Source: Terriglobia bacterium
GTDB lineage: Bacteria; Acidobacteriota; Terriglobia; Bryobacterales; Bryobacteraceae
DNA length: 64,000 nt
NCBI GenBank assembly: GCA_020073345.1
Contig: JAIQFI010000023.1
Coordinates: 1-64,000, forward strand
Reading direction: 5' to 3'
Position numbers and translations under genes: made by a program. This document shows positions 52,545-60,893 of the stretch, in pieces. The notes beneath the pieces were generated by a model. That model was not told the DNA's origin. It was given only the letters and a program-made list of their open reading frames with translations, and made no database searches. The first letter of the stretch is position 1; each line of letters begins with the position of its first letter.

Positions 52545-52676
52545 CTACTTGGGGCGCGATCGCAACCAAGGCTGTTTTTCCTTAAAGTAAACGATTACGT
52601 GCTCGGCGGCCAACGCGAGTTTCGGCGCGCCGGTCGCGGCGATCCGATCCGAAGTACGTCCCCGCCGGTCGTGCAT
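52545..52676 (-). CDS. Small ORF (43 aa) coupled to the carbamoyltransferase
   Basis: The ATG at 52676 lies two bases after the carbamoyltransferase stop, and the GGAGACC just before it is a good ribosome site. The peptide is basic, with MHDRRGRTSD at the start and YFKEKQPWLRSRPK at the end. It lacks a clear membrane helix. Small genes commonly follow carbamoyltransferases, but I do not recognise this one. Confidence 0.4.
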   Translation of the reverse strand: MHDRRGRTSDRIAATGAPKLALAAEHVIVYFKEKQPWLRSRPK

Positions 52677-52678
52677 CG

Positions 52679-54385
52679 CTAGGTCTCCTTTCGAACTTCG
52701 AAGGACTCCAGAAAGAGAACGTCCACGGCTCCGCGCTTCAGCTCGCTGAGGGTGTCCGCGGGTGACCCGACGATGGGTTCTTCGTGCTTGTTAAAGCTCG
52801 TGTTGATTGCCAGCGGAAGACCAGTCTTGCGCTTGTACGCCGAAAGGGCCGCGTGCACATAGGGATCGACATCCTTCGCCACGGTTTGCGGGCGCGCCGT
52901 GCCGTCAAGGTGCACAACGCCTGGAGCCTTCTCCTTGCACAGCGGCGTACAGCGCATGCAGATGGTCATAAACTTCGCCGGGTATTTCATCCCCTCATAG
53001 TGTATGAAGTAGTCCGGAGCGTCCTCCTCCAAAATAATAGGCGCGAACGGCATGAACTCCGTCCGGGCTAGCCGCTGGTTCAGCCAGTCCATCATGGTGG
53101 TATCCGTAGGCTCGGCGAGAATGCTCCGATGCCCGAGCGCGCGGGGACCGAACTCCATCCGACCCTGGAAGATTCCGACCACTTCTTTTCTCGCCAGCGC
53201 GTCGCCGATCGCGTCCGCCGGATCGTCCAGTTTCTTCCACATCACGCCGGGTGTTGCTTTGAGCTCCGCTTCGATCCGACCCTCGCTCCACTGGTCGCCC
53301 CAATAGAGATCACGAATCTCCTCCTGGGGGAGGCCTTCGTTGCTGCCCAGATACAAATGGGCACTGCCCATCGCGATCCCGCCGTCTCCCATATGCGGAA
53401 ACACGAAGACTGACTCGACGCCCGGAATTTCGCGAATGACAAGATTCGTTCGCACGTTCGCGAAAGTGCCTCCCGCCAAGGCGAGGTGTGGGATCTTGAA
53501 CTTCTCGTAGGCTTGCATCACCGTACACCGAAAGACCTCGTCCAGGATACGCTGGGCGCCTGAAGAAAGCTCCTGAATGTCGAGGTGCTCCACTTTCTTG
53601 TGGACAAGCTGAAAAAGATCGTTGAACGCGCGCTGGCTACGATTTTCGAGGCCGCCCGTCCTTGCGCAGAATCCGAACAGTTCCGAGAGGATGGCGTAGG
53701 CTTCATCGCCAGACGAGTAGGCTGCCAGTCCGGTGATCTTTCCGCCGTGACGCTCGGGATTGAAGCCGCAGATCTGAGTGATAATCTCCCAGAAGACTCC
53801 CGCCGAGTTGAGCTTGGAGAACGTGGCGTGCTGTGTCAGCTTGCCATTCCGGCCAAGGTAGACTCCACCGGAAATTCCGTCGCCTCCGCCATCGGACGAA
53901 ATCACCAGCGCGTCCCGTTTCCCGGAGGCATAGTAAGCAGACGCCGCGTGGGAAAGATGGTGATTCATGAAGTGCACGGGCGCCGTGATACCCTGGTTCT
54001 TCAGGTTCACCTTCAGCTCTTCCTTGTTCTGCGCCATGAGTTTCATGAGTTGGAGCGAGCCGTAAGCGGCCGCTTCCGTGTTCATCATCGGCCCGAACGA
54101 CCGTACAAGCACGGAGTAAACCTTCTGATGCAGGCGAGGCTCCGCCTTGTAGTCATAGGCGGCTTCCGAATCCTCTACCATCGCCTCAAACCCCACCGTC
54201 ACGGCATCGATGTCCCGCGGCTGCACGCCGGTGTGCTGGTACATGCGTTCGAGCGCTAAATACGGGAACCCGAAATGCAGCTTCCGCCGCGAATAGCGCT
54301 CCTCGTTTGCCGCGAAAAGGACCTTTCCGCCGTCGAGAAGCGCGACACCGCTATCCTTACCGTCGTGGACTCCGAGAACCAACAT
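52679..54385 (-). CDS. Carbamoyltransferase (NodU/CmcH family)
   Basis: A 568-residue enzyme of the O-carbamoyltransferase family. The N-terminal Kae1-like domain has VLGVHDGKDSGVAL, the metal-binding HHLSHAASAYY and SSDGGGDGISG; the YrdC-like or C-terminal part carries GRMEFGPRALGHRSILA and NTSFNKHEEPIV. It transfers a carbamoyl group from carbamoyl phosphate to a sugar hydroxyl. The ribosome site AAGGATAAAGGATTAAGC precedes the ATG. The gene is part of the main operon. Confidence 0.94.
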   Translation of the reverse strand: MLVLGVHDGKDSGVALLDGGKVLFAANEERYSRRKLHFGFPYLALERMYQHTGVQPRDIDAVTVGFEAMVEDSEAAYDYKAEPRLHQKVYSVLVRSFGPMMNTEAAAYGSLQLMKLMAQNKEELKVNLKNQGITAPVHFMNHHLSHAASAYYASGKRDALVISSDGGGDGISGGVYLGRNGKLTQHATFSKLNSAGVFWEIITQICGFNPERHGGKITGLAAYSSGDEAYAILSELFGFCARTGGLENRSQRAFNDLFQLVHKKVEHLDIQELSSGAQRILDEVFRCTVMQAYEKFKIPHLALAGGTFANVRTNLVIREIPGVESVFVFPHMGDGGIAMGSAHLYLGSNEGLPQEEIRDLYWGDQWSEGRIEAELKATPGVMWKKLDDPADAIGDALARKEVVGIFQGRMEFGPRALGHRSILAEPTDTTMMDWLNQRLARTEFMPFAPIILEEDAPDYFIHYEGMKYPAKFMTICMRCTPLCKEKAPGVVHLDGTARPQTVAKDVDPYVHAALSAYKRKTGLPLAINTSFNKHEEPIVGSPADTLSELKRGAVDVLFLESFEVRKET

Positions 54386-54446
54386 GCTTAATCCTTTATC
54401 CTTTATGCTTTGTCGTTAGATTTGTGATCACCGGCGTGGTTGCAGA

Positions 54447-55394
54447 CTACGAGGTGGCTTTCGAAGGGTAGACCTTCCCTGGCGCGGCCTCTTCCCGGTA
54501 GAACCGAGCCACGTCGCGGGGTAGTGCGGACCAGAAGGTGCCCTCATACCGGTTCTGGATATACGTGATCAACTCGGCGTAATAGCGGGCCGGGAATTCG
54601 TCGCGGGCAGGTGCATCATCACCGAAGCACATGTAATCCGGATGGGTGTTCACGAGCACCATCCCGCCGCGCTCGGCCACCCAGTCCACCTTCTGCTTCC
54701 AGATTTCGTTGGTTTCGCGGAGCACCACGAACAGGTTGAAATCCTGCACCAGCGTGTACGGAAGCTCCACATACCCGCTCCCACCCGGGCCCGGCACCCA
54801 GAACGGGAAGATGGTACCGACGCCCTCGGGTTGCGGCTCGAACGGATCAGTGTCGAACGTGGAGGCATCGTATTCGACGCCCAATTCCTGCAACCACTCC
54901 AGGTTGTGGTGGAAGTACGGCGAGCGGAACCCGGCCGCCTTCCATTCGTCCAGATACGCCCGGATGCGTACCGCTCTCCGGCTAAATTCCTCCCGGGAAG
55001 AGTACAACTTTCCATCGTGCTTCAATCCGTGAACACCGATTTCGAAACCCGCGCTCTCGATTTTCCGCCGAAAGCCCTCCGACAGCCGGTATTCGCCTTC
55101 CGGCACGAAATTAAATGATGAGCGGAAGCCGAGCTGCGACTCGAGGTTCATCAACTGTTCTACGCGCCCCAATCCTTTGAGGCCTTCGACGTCATGTGTG
55201 AGAACTACACTAAAACGCTTGCCCTCGGGCCACCCCGGCCAGCCGGGAGGAACCGCGCCGGCTTTCTCGTCGATGGGCCATACCTTAGCGTGAGTTGCTC
55301 GTTTGGCATTCGCCCGCACCCGGCGCAGCGCCGTCCGCGCACCCCACGGTAAGAGTGGCTTGAGAGCGTAATAAACTCGGTTGAGATGATTCAT
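54447..55394 (-). CDS. Polysaccharide deacetylase (NodB-like)
   Basis: A 315-residue CE4-type enzyme. VVLTHDVEG supplies the first Asp and the catalytic base, GVHGLKHDG the His pair of the zinc site, GFRSPYFHHN the substrate-binding Arg, and LVNTHPDYM the late His. It would remove N-acetyl groups from the growing polymer. There is no obvious signal peptide, so it may act in the cytoplasm on the lipid-linked unit. Confidence 0.88.
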   Translation of the reverse strand: MNHLNRVYYALKPLLPWGARTALRRVRANAKRATHAKVWPIDEKAGAVPPGWPGWPEGKRFSVVLTHDVEGLKGLGRVEQLMNLESQLGFRSSFNFVPEGEYRLSEGFRRKIESAGFEIGVHGLKHDGKLYSSREEFSRRAVRIRAYLDEWKAAGFRSPYFHHNLEWLQELGVEYDASTFDTDPFEPQPEGVGTIFPFWVPGPGGSGYVELPYTLVQDFNLFVVLRETNEIWKQKVDWVAERGGMVLVNTHPDYMCFGDDAPARDEFPARYYAELITYIQNRYEGTFWSALPRDVARFYREEAAPGKVYPSKATS

Positions 55395-55494
55395 AGCTTT
55401 CAGCGGCCTCTGACAGGGACCGCTGGAGCGATGGAACCGGGACGGCGCCCGTCTGCCATTTTGACCGAAAACTGCGCGCCTTGTTGTACCGGCG

Positions 55495-56742
55495 CTAATT
55501 AGACTCTGTATTGCTTGGTGCGTTCACGAGGGTCAAATCGCCCTTTGCCAGACTGCGGGAAGCGGATCTCGCGAGGTGATGGGAGAGGCGTCTTGCGGCG
55601 AAGCCCGCCCCACACGCAAAGCGCAATACAGGTCCAAAGGTGTTCGCCGCAAGGATGCCTAGAAAATATAGATCTGGTATGGAAGACTCAAAATTCGACG
55701 AAAGGACAGGCGTTTCCTCAACGGAAGCTATTCTGGCTAAGACATTCTGATTGAAGAAGGTGATCCGGCGAAGATCTACCTTGTAGCCGGTTGCTGCGAT
55801 GACGTGGTCGGCCGACACCACGCGCCGGGCGCCCGCACTGTCCGTGAGCTCGAGGCTCACTCGGTTGTTTCGAGCTTCCACCTTCGTGATGCCGACTCCC
55901 GTGTGGAATGCTACTTTTCCAACAACTTCGTCCTTAGTAAACCAGCAGGGAGCTGGACCGAGGATTTTTCGCACGGCCTCCAGGCGAATGGATTCAGGCA
56001 ACTGCCGGAACAGCAAAGGCGCCTCGGTACAGAAGACCGACTGCCAACCTGGCCCAATCGTTGTCATTGGAGCACGAAATCGTTTTAAGAGAGGCCGGGG
56101 AAGCCGCGGCGCGCCCTGAAATCGAATCTCCGGTTTCCGAGCAATGACTTGAACCGAAGCTCCGTTCTGATGGAGGATCGCTGCCAGATCCAGGGCCGAT
56201 GCACCCGCACCGACCACAGCCACTTCACGTCCCTTGAAGCGGTCAACGGTATTATGCTTCCTGCTATGCGTTACGAATTCTTCTGAGAGCGCGGAGAGAC
56301 GTGACGGGACTTGTGCGAAGTAACTCAGGCCAACGGCGATCACTACTTTCTTTGCGGCGACCACCTCTCCGTTGTCGAGACAAATCTTAAACCCCACGGA
56401 CTCTCGACTCAACGACGTAACCAGCTTGTTTTCCAGGTTCGGAACGAATCTCTGTTGAAACTCGAGTCCGTAAGAACTAAACGTCTCTAAGGGCACCGGC
56501 AGACCTACATCCTGATACGGGAGGCCTTTCGCCTGGCAATACTTCTCCAACGTCAGCTCCGACTTCGGGTCATAAAGGCAAGATGCGAATCCTTCCGATT
56601 TCAACCTCATGCCCTTGGGCATGTGGTTCAACCAAGTGCTCATCGCGTGGCCGAAGATGCGGAAATCCACGCCCCTTGCCTTGAGGTGAGCCGCCACAGA
56701 CAGGCCATACGGCCCTGCTCCAATGATTGCTACGTCGGTCAT
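55495..56742 (-). CDS. FAD-dependent monooxygenase-like oxidoreductase
   Basis: Two dinucleotide-binding sites are visible: FAD GAGPYGLS near the start and NAD(P) VVGAGASALDLAAIL in the middle, followed by IAATGY near the C-terminus. This is the FMO/lysine-ornithine N-hydroxylase-like group. In sugar clusters such enzymes oxidise an amine or sugar hydroxyl. The substrate is not known. Confidence 0.85.
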   Translation of the reverse strand: MTDVAIIGAGPYGLSVAAHLKARGVDFRIFGHAMSTWLNHMPKGMRLKSEGFASCLYDPKSELTLEKYCQAKGLPYQDVGLPVPLETFSSYGLEFQQRFVPNLENKLVTSLSRESVGFKICLDNGEVVAAKKVVIAVGLSYFAQVPSRLSALSEEFVTHSRKHNTVDRFKGREVAVVGAGASALDLAAILHQNGASVQVIARKPEIRFQGAPRLPRPLLKRFRAPMTTIGPGWQSVFCTEAPLLFRQLPESIRLEAVRKILGPAPCWFTKDEVVGKVAFHTGVGITKVEARNNRVSLELTDSAGARRVVSADHVIAATGYKVDLRRITFFNQNVLARIASVEETPVLSSNFESSIPDLYFLGILAANTFGPVLRFACGAGFAARRLSHHLARSASRSLAKGDLTLVNAPSNTESN

Positions 56743-56837
56743 GGTCTCCTCTCGGATTTCATATTTGAATCAACGGAAGTAACGGCGGGTCAGCGACGAA
56801 GCAATCTTCTAAGGTTTGCTTCGCTTCGTACTGTCGT

Positions 56838-57728
56838 TCATTCGGTTACGTACGGCTCGCGAATCGGATGCACCCCCACCAGCGAAAGCAGCCTCCCGAG
56901 GTGGTCGCAAAGCTTGACCAACAAGGTCATGAACCGGCTCTGCCCCAAGGCCAGGGCAAACGGTAGCGCCGCGGTGTATAACGGGACCGCGACCACGGAG
57001 CGGAGGACCTGTTGCGCGCCGAAGGGCGACGTTCCTCCACGGAGCAGGGCCCTTCTCAGCATAAACGTGCGCTTCCAACGGACAGGAGGAACGGTTTCGT
57101 AGGCCATGGCTTCATGGCACCATATGAAGCGGTGGCCTTTCCCGGTCAGCCTGCGGAACAAATCCTGATCCTCTCCGGTTCGGAACTCCGGCCGGAACGG
57201 GTCCCCGGACGACAGGAGAACCTGCTTATTGAACAGCGTGTTGCCGGTAATGCCTTTTCTCCAATCAATCACCAAGCCGGTCTTATAGCTACGACGGTCA
57301 TAGAACCTGCCTTCCACAATCCAGTGAGGCGTGCCATCCTCGTAGTGTGGCTTCACCGGGCCGCACGCGCCATCGGCACCGAACTTCTGTACAGTATTGA
57401 AGAGCGTCAGAAGCCAGGTGGAGGAAGTTAGAAACTCATCGTCATCGATAAAAGCAACGTAATCGCCCCCGGCGTTCGCCACGGCCTTATTCCGGGCCAA
57501 GGCGATGTTCTGCCGGGACTCGACAACGTATTTGATGGGAACGATTGTCGAGGCCGCCAACTCCGACACCACGGTTTCTGCGGATCGCTCGCGGTCGTTG
57601 TCCACAATCACGATGGAAAGAGTGAAGAGGCCGCCCGTGTTCTGCTTTACGAGTTGCCCCAGGAGCCGTTTCAGAAGATCCGGGCGCTTGTACGTACAAA
57701 CACAAACGCTGATGTGGTGGTCGGCCAT
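56838..57728 (-). CDS. Glycosyltransferase family 2
   Basis: A 296-residue GT2 with ISVCVCTYKRPDLLKRLL, IVIVDNDRERSA, YVAFIDDDEFL (metal site) and TGEDQDLFRRL (acceptor side). The C-terminal part has two weak hydrophobic segments. Gene order and strand place it in the main operon. Confidence 0.9.
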   Translation of the reverse strand: MADHHISVCVCTYKRPDLLKRLLGQLVKQNTGGLFTLSIVIVDNDRERSAETVVSELAASTIVPIKYVVESRQNIALARNKAVANAGGDYVAFIDDDEFLTSSTWLLTLFNTVQKFGADGACGPVKPHYEDGTPHWIVEGRFYDRRSYKTGLVIDWRKGITGNTLFNKQVLLSSGDPFRPEFRTGEDQDLFRRLTGKGHRFIWCHEAMAYETVPPVRWKRTFMLRRALLRGGTSPFGAQQVLRSVVAVPLYTAALPFALALGQSRFMTLLVKLCDHLGRLLSLVGVHPIREPYVTE

Positions 57729-57889
57729 CCGAACTCCTTTGTTTGTTACGACATGGACGGTTCTGACTCGAACCGCCGCCCATTGTGGCGACGTTCAATC
57801 GCCGAGTGCAGCGGGTCAGCATCCATTTCCTGCGCGCTAAATCCGGCAAAATCCGGCCATGAAACTTGTCTCCCATGCATTCGGGACAT

Positions 57890-58657
57890 TCATGAGGACA
57901 ACGAGCCGCAGAGCGCTTTCCAAGCCTCAAATACTGGCAAGATCCGCGCTCCTGAATCTACAGCGGCCTGCAAAATCTCTTCAAAGAACTCGGGAGTACA
58001 TCCATATGGAGTGGGGGATTTGCAGACGTCGTGAGTCGCGAAAATCAGCCATCCGCGCGCCTGCGCATTCTCGCGTATCACACTCTTAACGCTCTCGGGA
58101 TCGTCCCTGCTCTTCTCCAGGAAATAGCCAGAAAGATAGTTTAGATCCGCGCAGCCAACGTTGAAAGCCTGACCGCCCCCGCGACAGCACACGAAATGCC
58201 GGCCCACTTTCCGCTTAGTACCAACCCGAGGCGGGCTAATCGGATAGGACAACGTTTTGAACCGGGCACCCGGGACCAAGTTGTCGAGTGCCCGCTGGTT
58301 GTCGATTACTGAATCTTCGAACGCACCGGCCTTCGTTTCCCAAGCGTCGCAGTGTCCAAACGTGTGACATCCCAACTCATGTCCCTGTTCGAGCGCAACC
58401 GCCAAGTCCTCGGGTAAGAAAATAGAACCGGTGGGCGCTTGCTTGCCCATGAGCCCGAAGGACGTATAGTAGGTTCCCCTGAGGCCGAAACGTTGCAGAA
58501 TCGCTCCGCCCGCGAGAAGAGCGGAACGGGGAAAGTCATCAAACGTAAATGAGACTAACGGGGTCTGAGTATTGATTGCAAGAGGGCGCTTGACACAGAA
58601 ACGGGCAGCGCTTCTAATATACCGCCCCCGCGCCCTATCCCACAATGGAACACTCAT
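57890..58657 (-). CDS. Polysaccharide deacetylase (NodB-like)
   Basis: A 255-residue CE4 domain with SFTFDDFPRSA (catalytic Asp pair), CHTFGHCD (HxxxH zinc motif) and FATHDVCKSPTPYG with the last His. It starts two bases after the stop of the FkbH-like gene (TAG-GC-ATG). This is the second NodB-like enzyme of the operon, so the polymer probably contains free amino sugars. Confidence 0.88.
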   Translation of the reverse strand: MSVPLWDRARGRYIRSAARFCVKRPLAINTQTPLVSFTFDDFPRSALLAGGAILQRFGLRGTYYTSFGLMGKQAPTGSIFLPEDLAVALEQGHELGCHTFGHCDAWETKAGAFEDSVIDNQRALDNLVPGARFKTLSYPISPPRVGTKRKVGRHFVCCRGGGQAFNVGCADLNYLSGYFLEKSRDDPESVKSVIRENAQARGWLIFATHDVCKSPTPYGCTPEFFEEILQAAVDSGARILPVFEAWKALCGSLSS

Positions 58658-58659
58658 GC

Positions 58660-60468
58660 CTAGTTTGCTCCTGGCCTCGTAATCGACATAATCTGGTCGT
58701 CAAGAACTTCCTGGCCTTGTCGAAACACAAGGGTAGAAACACCCTCCTTATCTTCGACGAATTTGAATCCCGTCTCATCGAAGACTTTGCCTGAGGGGGC
58801 ATTCTTCGCTGTTTTGCGATAGCTGGCGTAGAAGTCTTGGTTTTTCCCGATCACGAAGCGGCGCAGGAAGAAGGACAGCACTGCGTGTTCGACGCGTTTG
58901 CCCTGAACGCGGCAGCTAAACATCAGGTCAAGCAAACGCGGCTCCCGAGCGTCGACTACGGCGAAACCTACGATTCCGTAGTTGCCGAATCGGTCCGCGC
59001 AGTTGATGACGTAGGTTTCGAGGAAGCCGGACTTCACGATCTCGACAAGTTCGGCTTCCTGATATCTGTTACCCGAGAAATTCATCTGATTGGTTCGTTG
59101 CGCCAGCTCGTAAACTCTCTTGAGATTCGTGTCGTCCAGAGAGGTCATGACAACCTTCATGGCGCAGTTCCGCAAGAAACCGATATAGTCACCTTTGTGG
59201 GACTCTAGTGCAGTTCCCCTCTGCTCTTCTTCCATATACATCGCACGCCGGCTCTTGCTCTCCGCCGTCACGGGAACGTCGCATTCCGGCCGGTCGAGTA
59301 TTCCGGGATACTCTGCGGCATCGATGAGAGTTACCTGAGGCAGGGCTGCTCTGACCTCTTCGCGCTCGAACTCTTGATCGTCGACGAACGCCAGAGATTC
59401 GACACCGATATTGAGCAGCCGTGCAATTTCCGCGATGGATTGGCTCTTCGGGTGCCACGCGATCTGGGGGAAAAGGAAATATTCGTCGAGGCCGCACAAG
59501 CGCAAGACCTCCATCGCATCGTCGGGGCTGTTCTTACTGGCGATAGAGTGAAGAATTCCTCTTTGGTCGGTTTGTTTTATGACGTCCACGACGCCCTGCC
59601 GTAGGCGAATCTTCTCAGGGCCGTCCTCAATGAGAATGCCGTCCCAAAGGGTGTTATCGAGGTCCCACACGATGCATTTGAATTTCTTAGCCGACGGCCC
59701 TGGACGCTTGCCGTTTCCAGCGGCAGGACTCTCCTTCACGAAGTCCATCAATCCAAAATAGAGAACGGTGTCATCACAGTCGTTTGGCACGATCTCGACT
59801 TCAAAAGGTTGGTCAGAATCAATGCATTGCAATATTTCGTCCAATGCCACTTTTGTACGCGTGTACCCTGGCGCGATGCCGATCATGGTCTGAAACGGCC
59901 TTTCCCTTTTCCGCGTCCGATCGCGCATGGTGAGTGTCAAATTGATGGCCCGCGCGTTAGGGTTGAAACACTCGAGCAAAAAATAGTCCGGGAGCTCTCC
60001 ATTTGGCCGAGCTCTTTCCGCAGACTGTCTTTTGAGATAGTGGATTTTGGTTAGAACACGGGGCTTAATTGAACTCGGCAATGGAACATTGCGCCCAATC
60101 GCTCCTACTGCTATGTTGACCAACTCTTGCCGCGCTGCCTTCGCCAATGGATGAAGGCGAAGGTTTCCGACTGTCCAAAGTTTTGCCCACTGCTTAAACC
60201 GCAATTTTAAGACGTAAGGGCTCAATCCTTGCTTGTGGTCGATGCGCACCATCCCATCTACGAATTGGCGGCAGGCTCCGTCTCGTCTTGGGGAGTACAG
60301 TTCACACGTGGTGTAACAAACGGGCCAAACGCACTCCGTGCAGTGTTCACCCCATGGGAGGACAGTGCGTGCCACGACTCGATCGCGGAATTCCGCAAAG
60401 CGCTTTCGCACATCTAGCGGCAAAGTCTCGATTGACTCGACTAAGTCGTTTACTTCCGCTTCATACAT
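58660..60468 (-). CDS. FkbH-like HAD-IIIC protein with N-terminal Cys cluster
   Basis: Residues ~265-595 are a HAD-IIIC/FkbH domain with VWDLDNTLWDG (nucleophile D269), ASKNSPDDAMEVL, FVDDQEFEREEV and the C-terminal GNAT-like region TNQMNFSGNRY. FkbH proteins load glyceryl groups onto acyl-carrier proteins in polyketide systems, yet no carrier protein is seen here. Residues 43-66 hold five cysteines (C43, C46, C51, C55, C66), a possible metal or Fe-S site, and 165-245 look like a beta-sandwich. It appears to be the first gene of the long minus-strand operon. Confidence 0.85.
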   Translation of the reverse strand: MYEAEVNDLVESIETLPLDVRKRFAEFRDRVVARTVLPWGEHCTECVWPVCYTTCELYSPRRDGACRQFVDGMVRIDHKQGLSPYVLKLRFKQWAKLWTVGNLRLHPLAKAARQELVNIAVGAIGRNVPLPSSIKPRVLTKIHYLKRQSAERARPNGELPDYFLLECFNPNARAINLTLTMRDRTRKRERPFQTMIGIAPGYTRTKVALDEILQCIDSDQPFEVEIVPNDCDDTVLYFGLMDFVKESPAAGNGKRPGPSAKKFKCIVWDLDNTLWDGILIEDGPEKIRLRQGVVDVIKQTDQRGILHSIASKNSPDDAMEVLRLCGLDEYFLFPQIAWHPKSQSIAEIARLLNIGVESLAFVDDQEFEREEVRAALPQVTLIDAAEYPGILDRPECDVPVTAESKSRRAMYMEEEQRGTALESHKGDYIGFLRNCAMKVVMTSLDDTNLKRVYELAQRTNQMNFSGNRYQEAELVEIVKSGFLETYVINCADRFGNYGIVGFAVVDAREPRLLDLMFSCRVQGKRVEHAVLSFFLRRFVIGKNQDFYASYRKTAKNAPSGKVFDETGFKFVEDKEGVSTLVFRQGQEVLDDQIMSITRPGAN

Positions 60469-60893
60469 TGAATTCGTTTCCCCAATCGTTGTAGAGTGAT
60501 GATAGTGGCTCCTTTTTGTTCGGGCGCAAGCTGTCTGGATCGCAGCTCCAGGTTGAAACCGACAAGCTTAAGAGAACCAGGGTCCCATCGATCGCTTGCG
60601 GACTCATATGCCCCCGTGCGGCTGCCAAGCCAATCTCGTGCTCGGTGCCTCAGTCGATTGACCCATTGATATTCCTAGGGATACTGGCATACGGAGCGGC
60701 CCCCACTTCGAGATCGGGTGATTTCGGGGTTACCCTAAGGTCAACCCTTAATAGGAAGTGCACTACGAAGGTACTATCCTTTGATAGGGGCCGCCTCAGG
60801 CTGCCTCAGCCTCCATGGAGGAACCGAATCAGATTCGCGCCGTTGCCTGTCTCTGCGGTAGACTGCGCTTGAACTCCGGGTGAAGGAACTACG
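60469..60893. other. Divergent control region of the main operon and the beta-helix gene
   Basis: These 425 bp lie between two divergent genes and should contain the promoters of both. No clear sigma-54 box or sigma-70 pair stands out. A short stem CTATC-CTTT-GATAG sits at about 60773-60786, and TGCGGTAGACT near 60855 only partly resembles ops. Confidence 0.45.

Noticed and set aside
52415-52606. Plus-strand reading with a membrane-helix look (LLLLVVGLWTRKRE) broken by one in-frame stop
   Set aside because: It is interrupted, lacks a good start, and lies antisense to the small coupled gene; chance cannot be excluded.
53585-54259. Long plus-strand frame opposite the carbamoyltransferase
   Set aside because: It is an antisense shadow of a well-supported gene with high GC.
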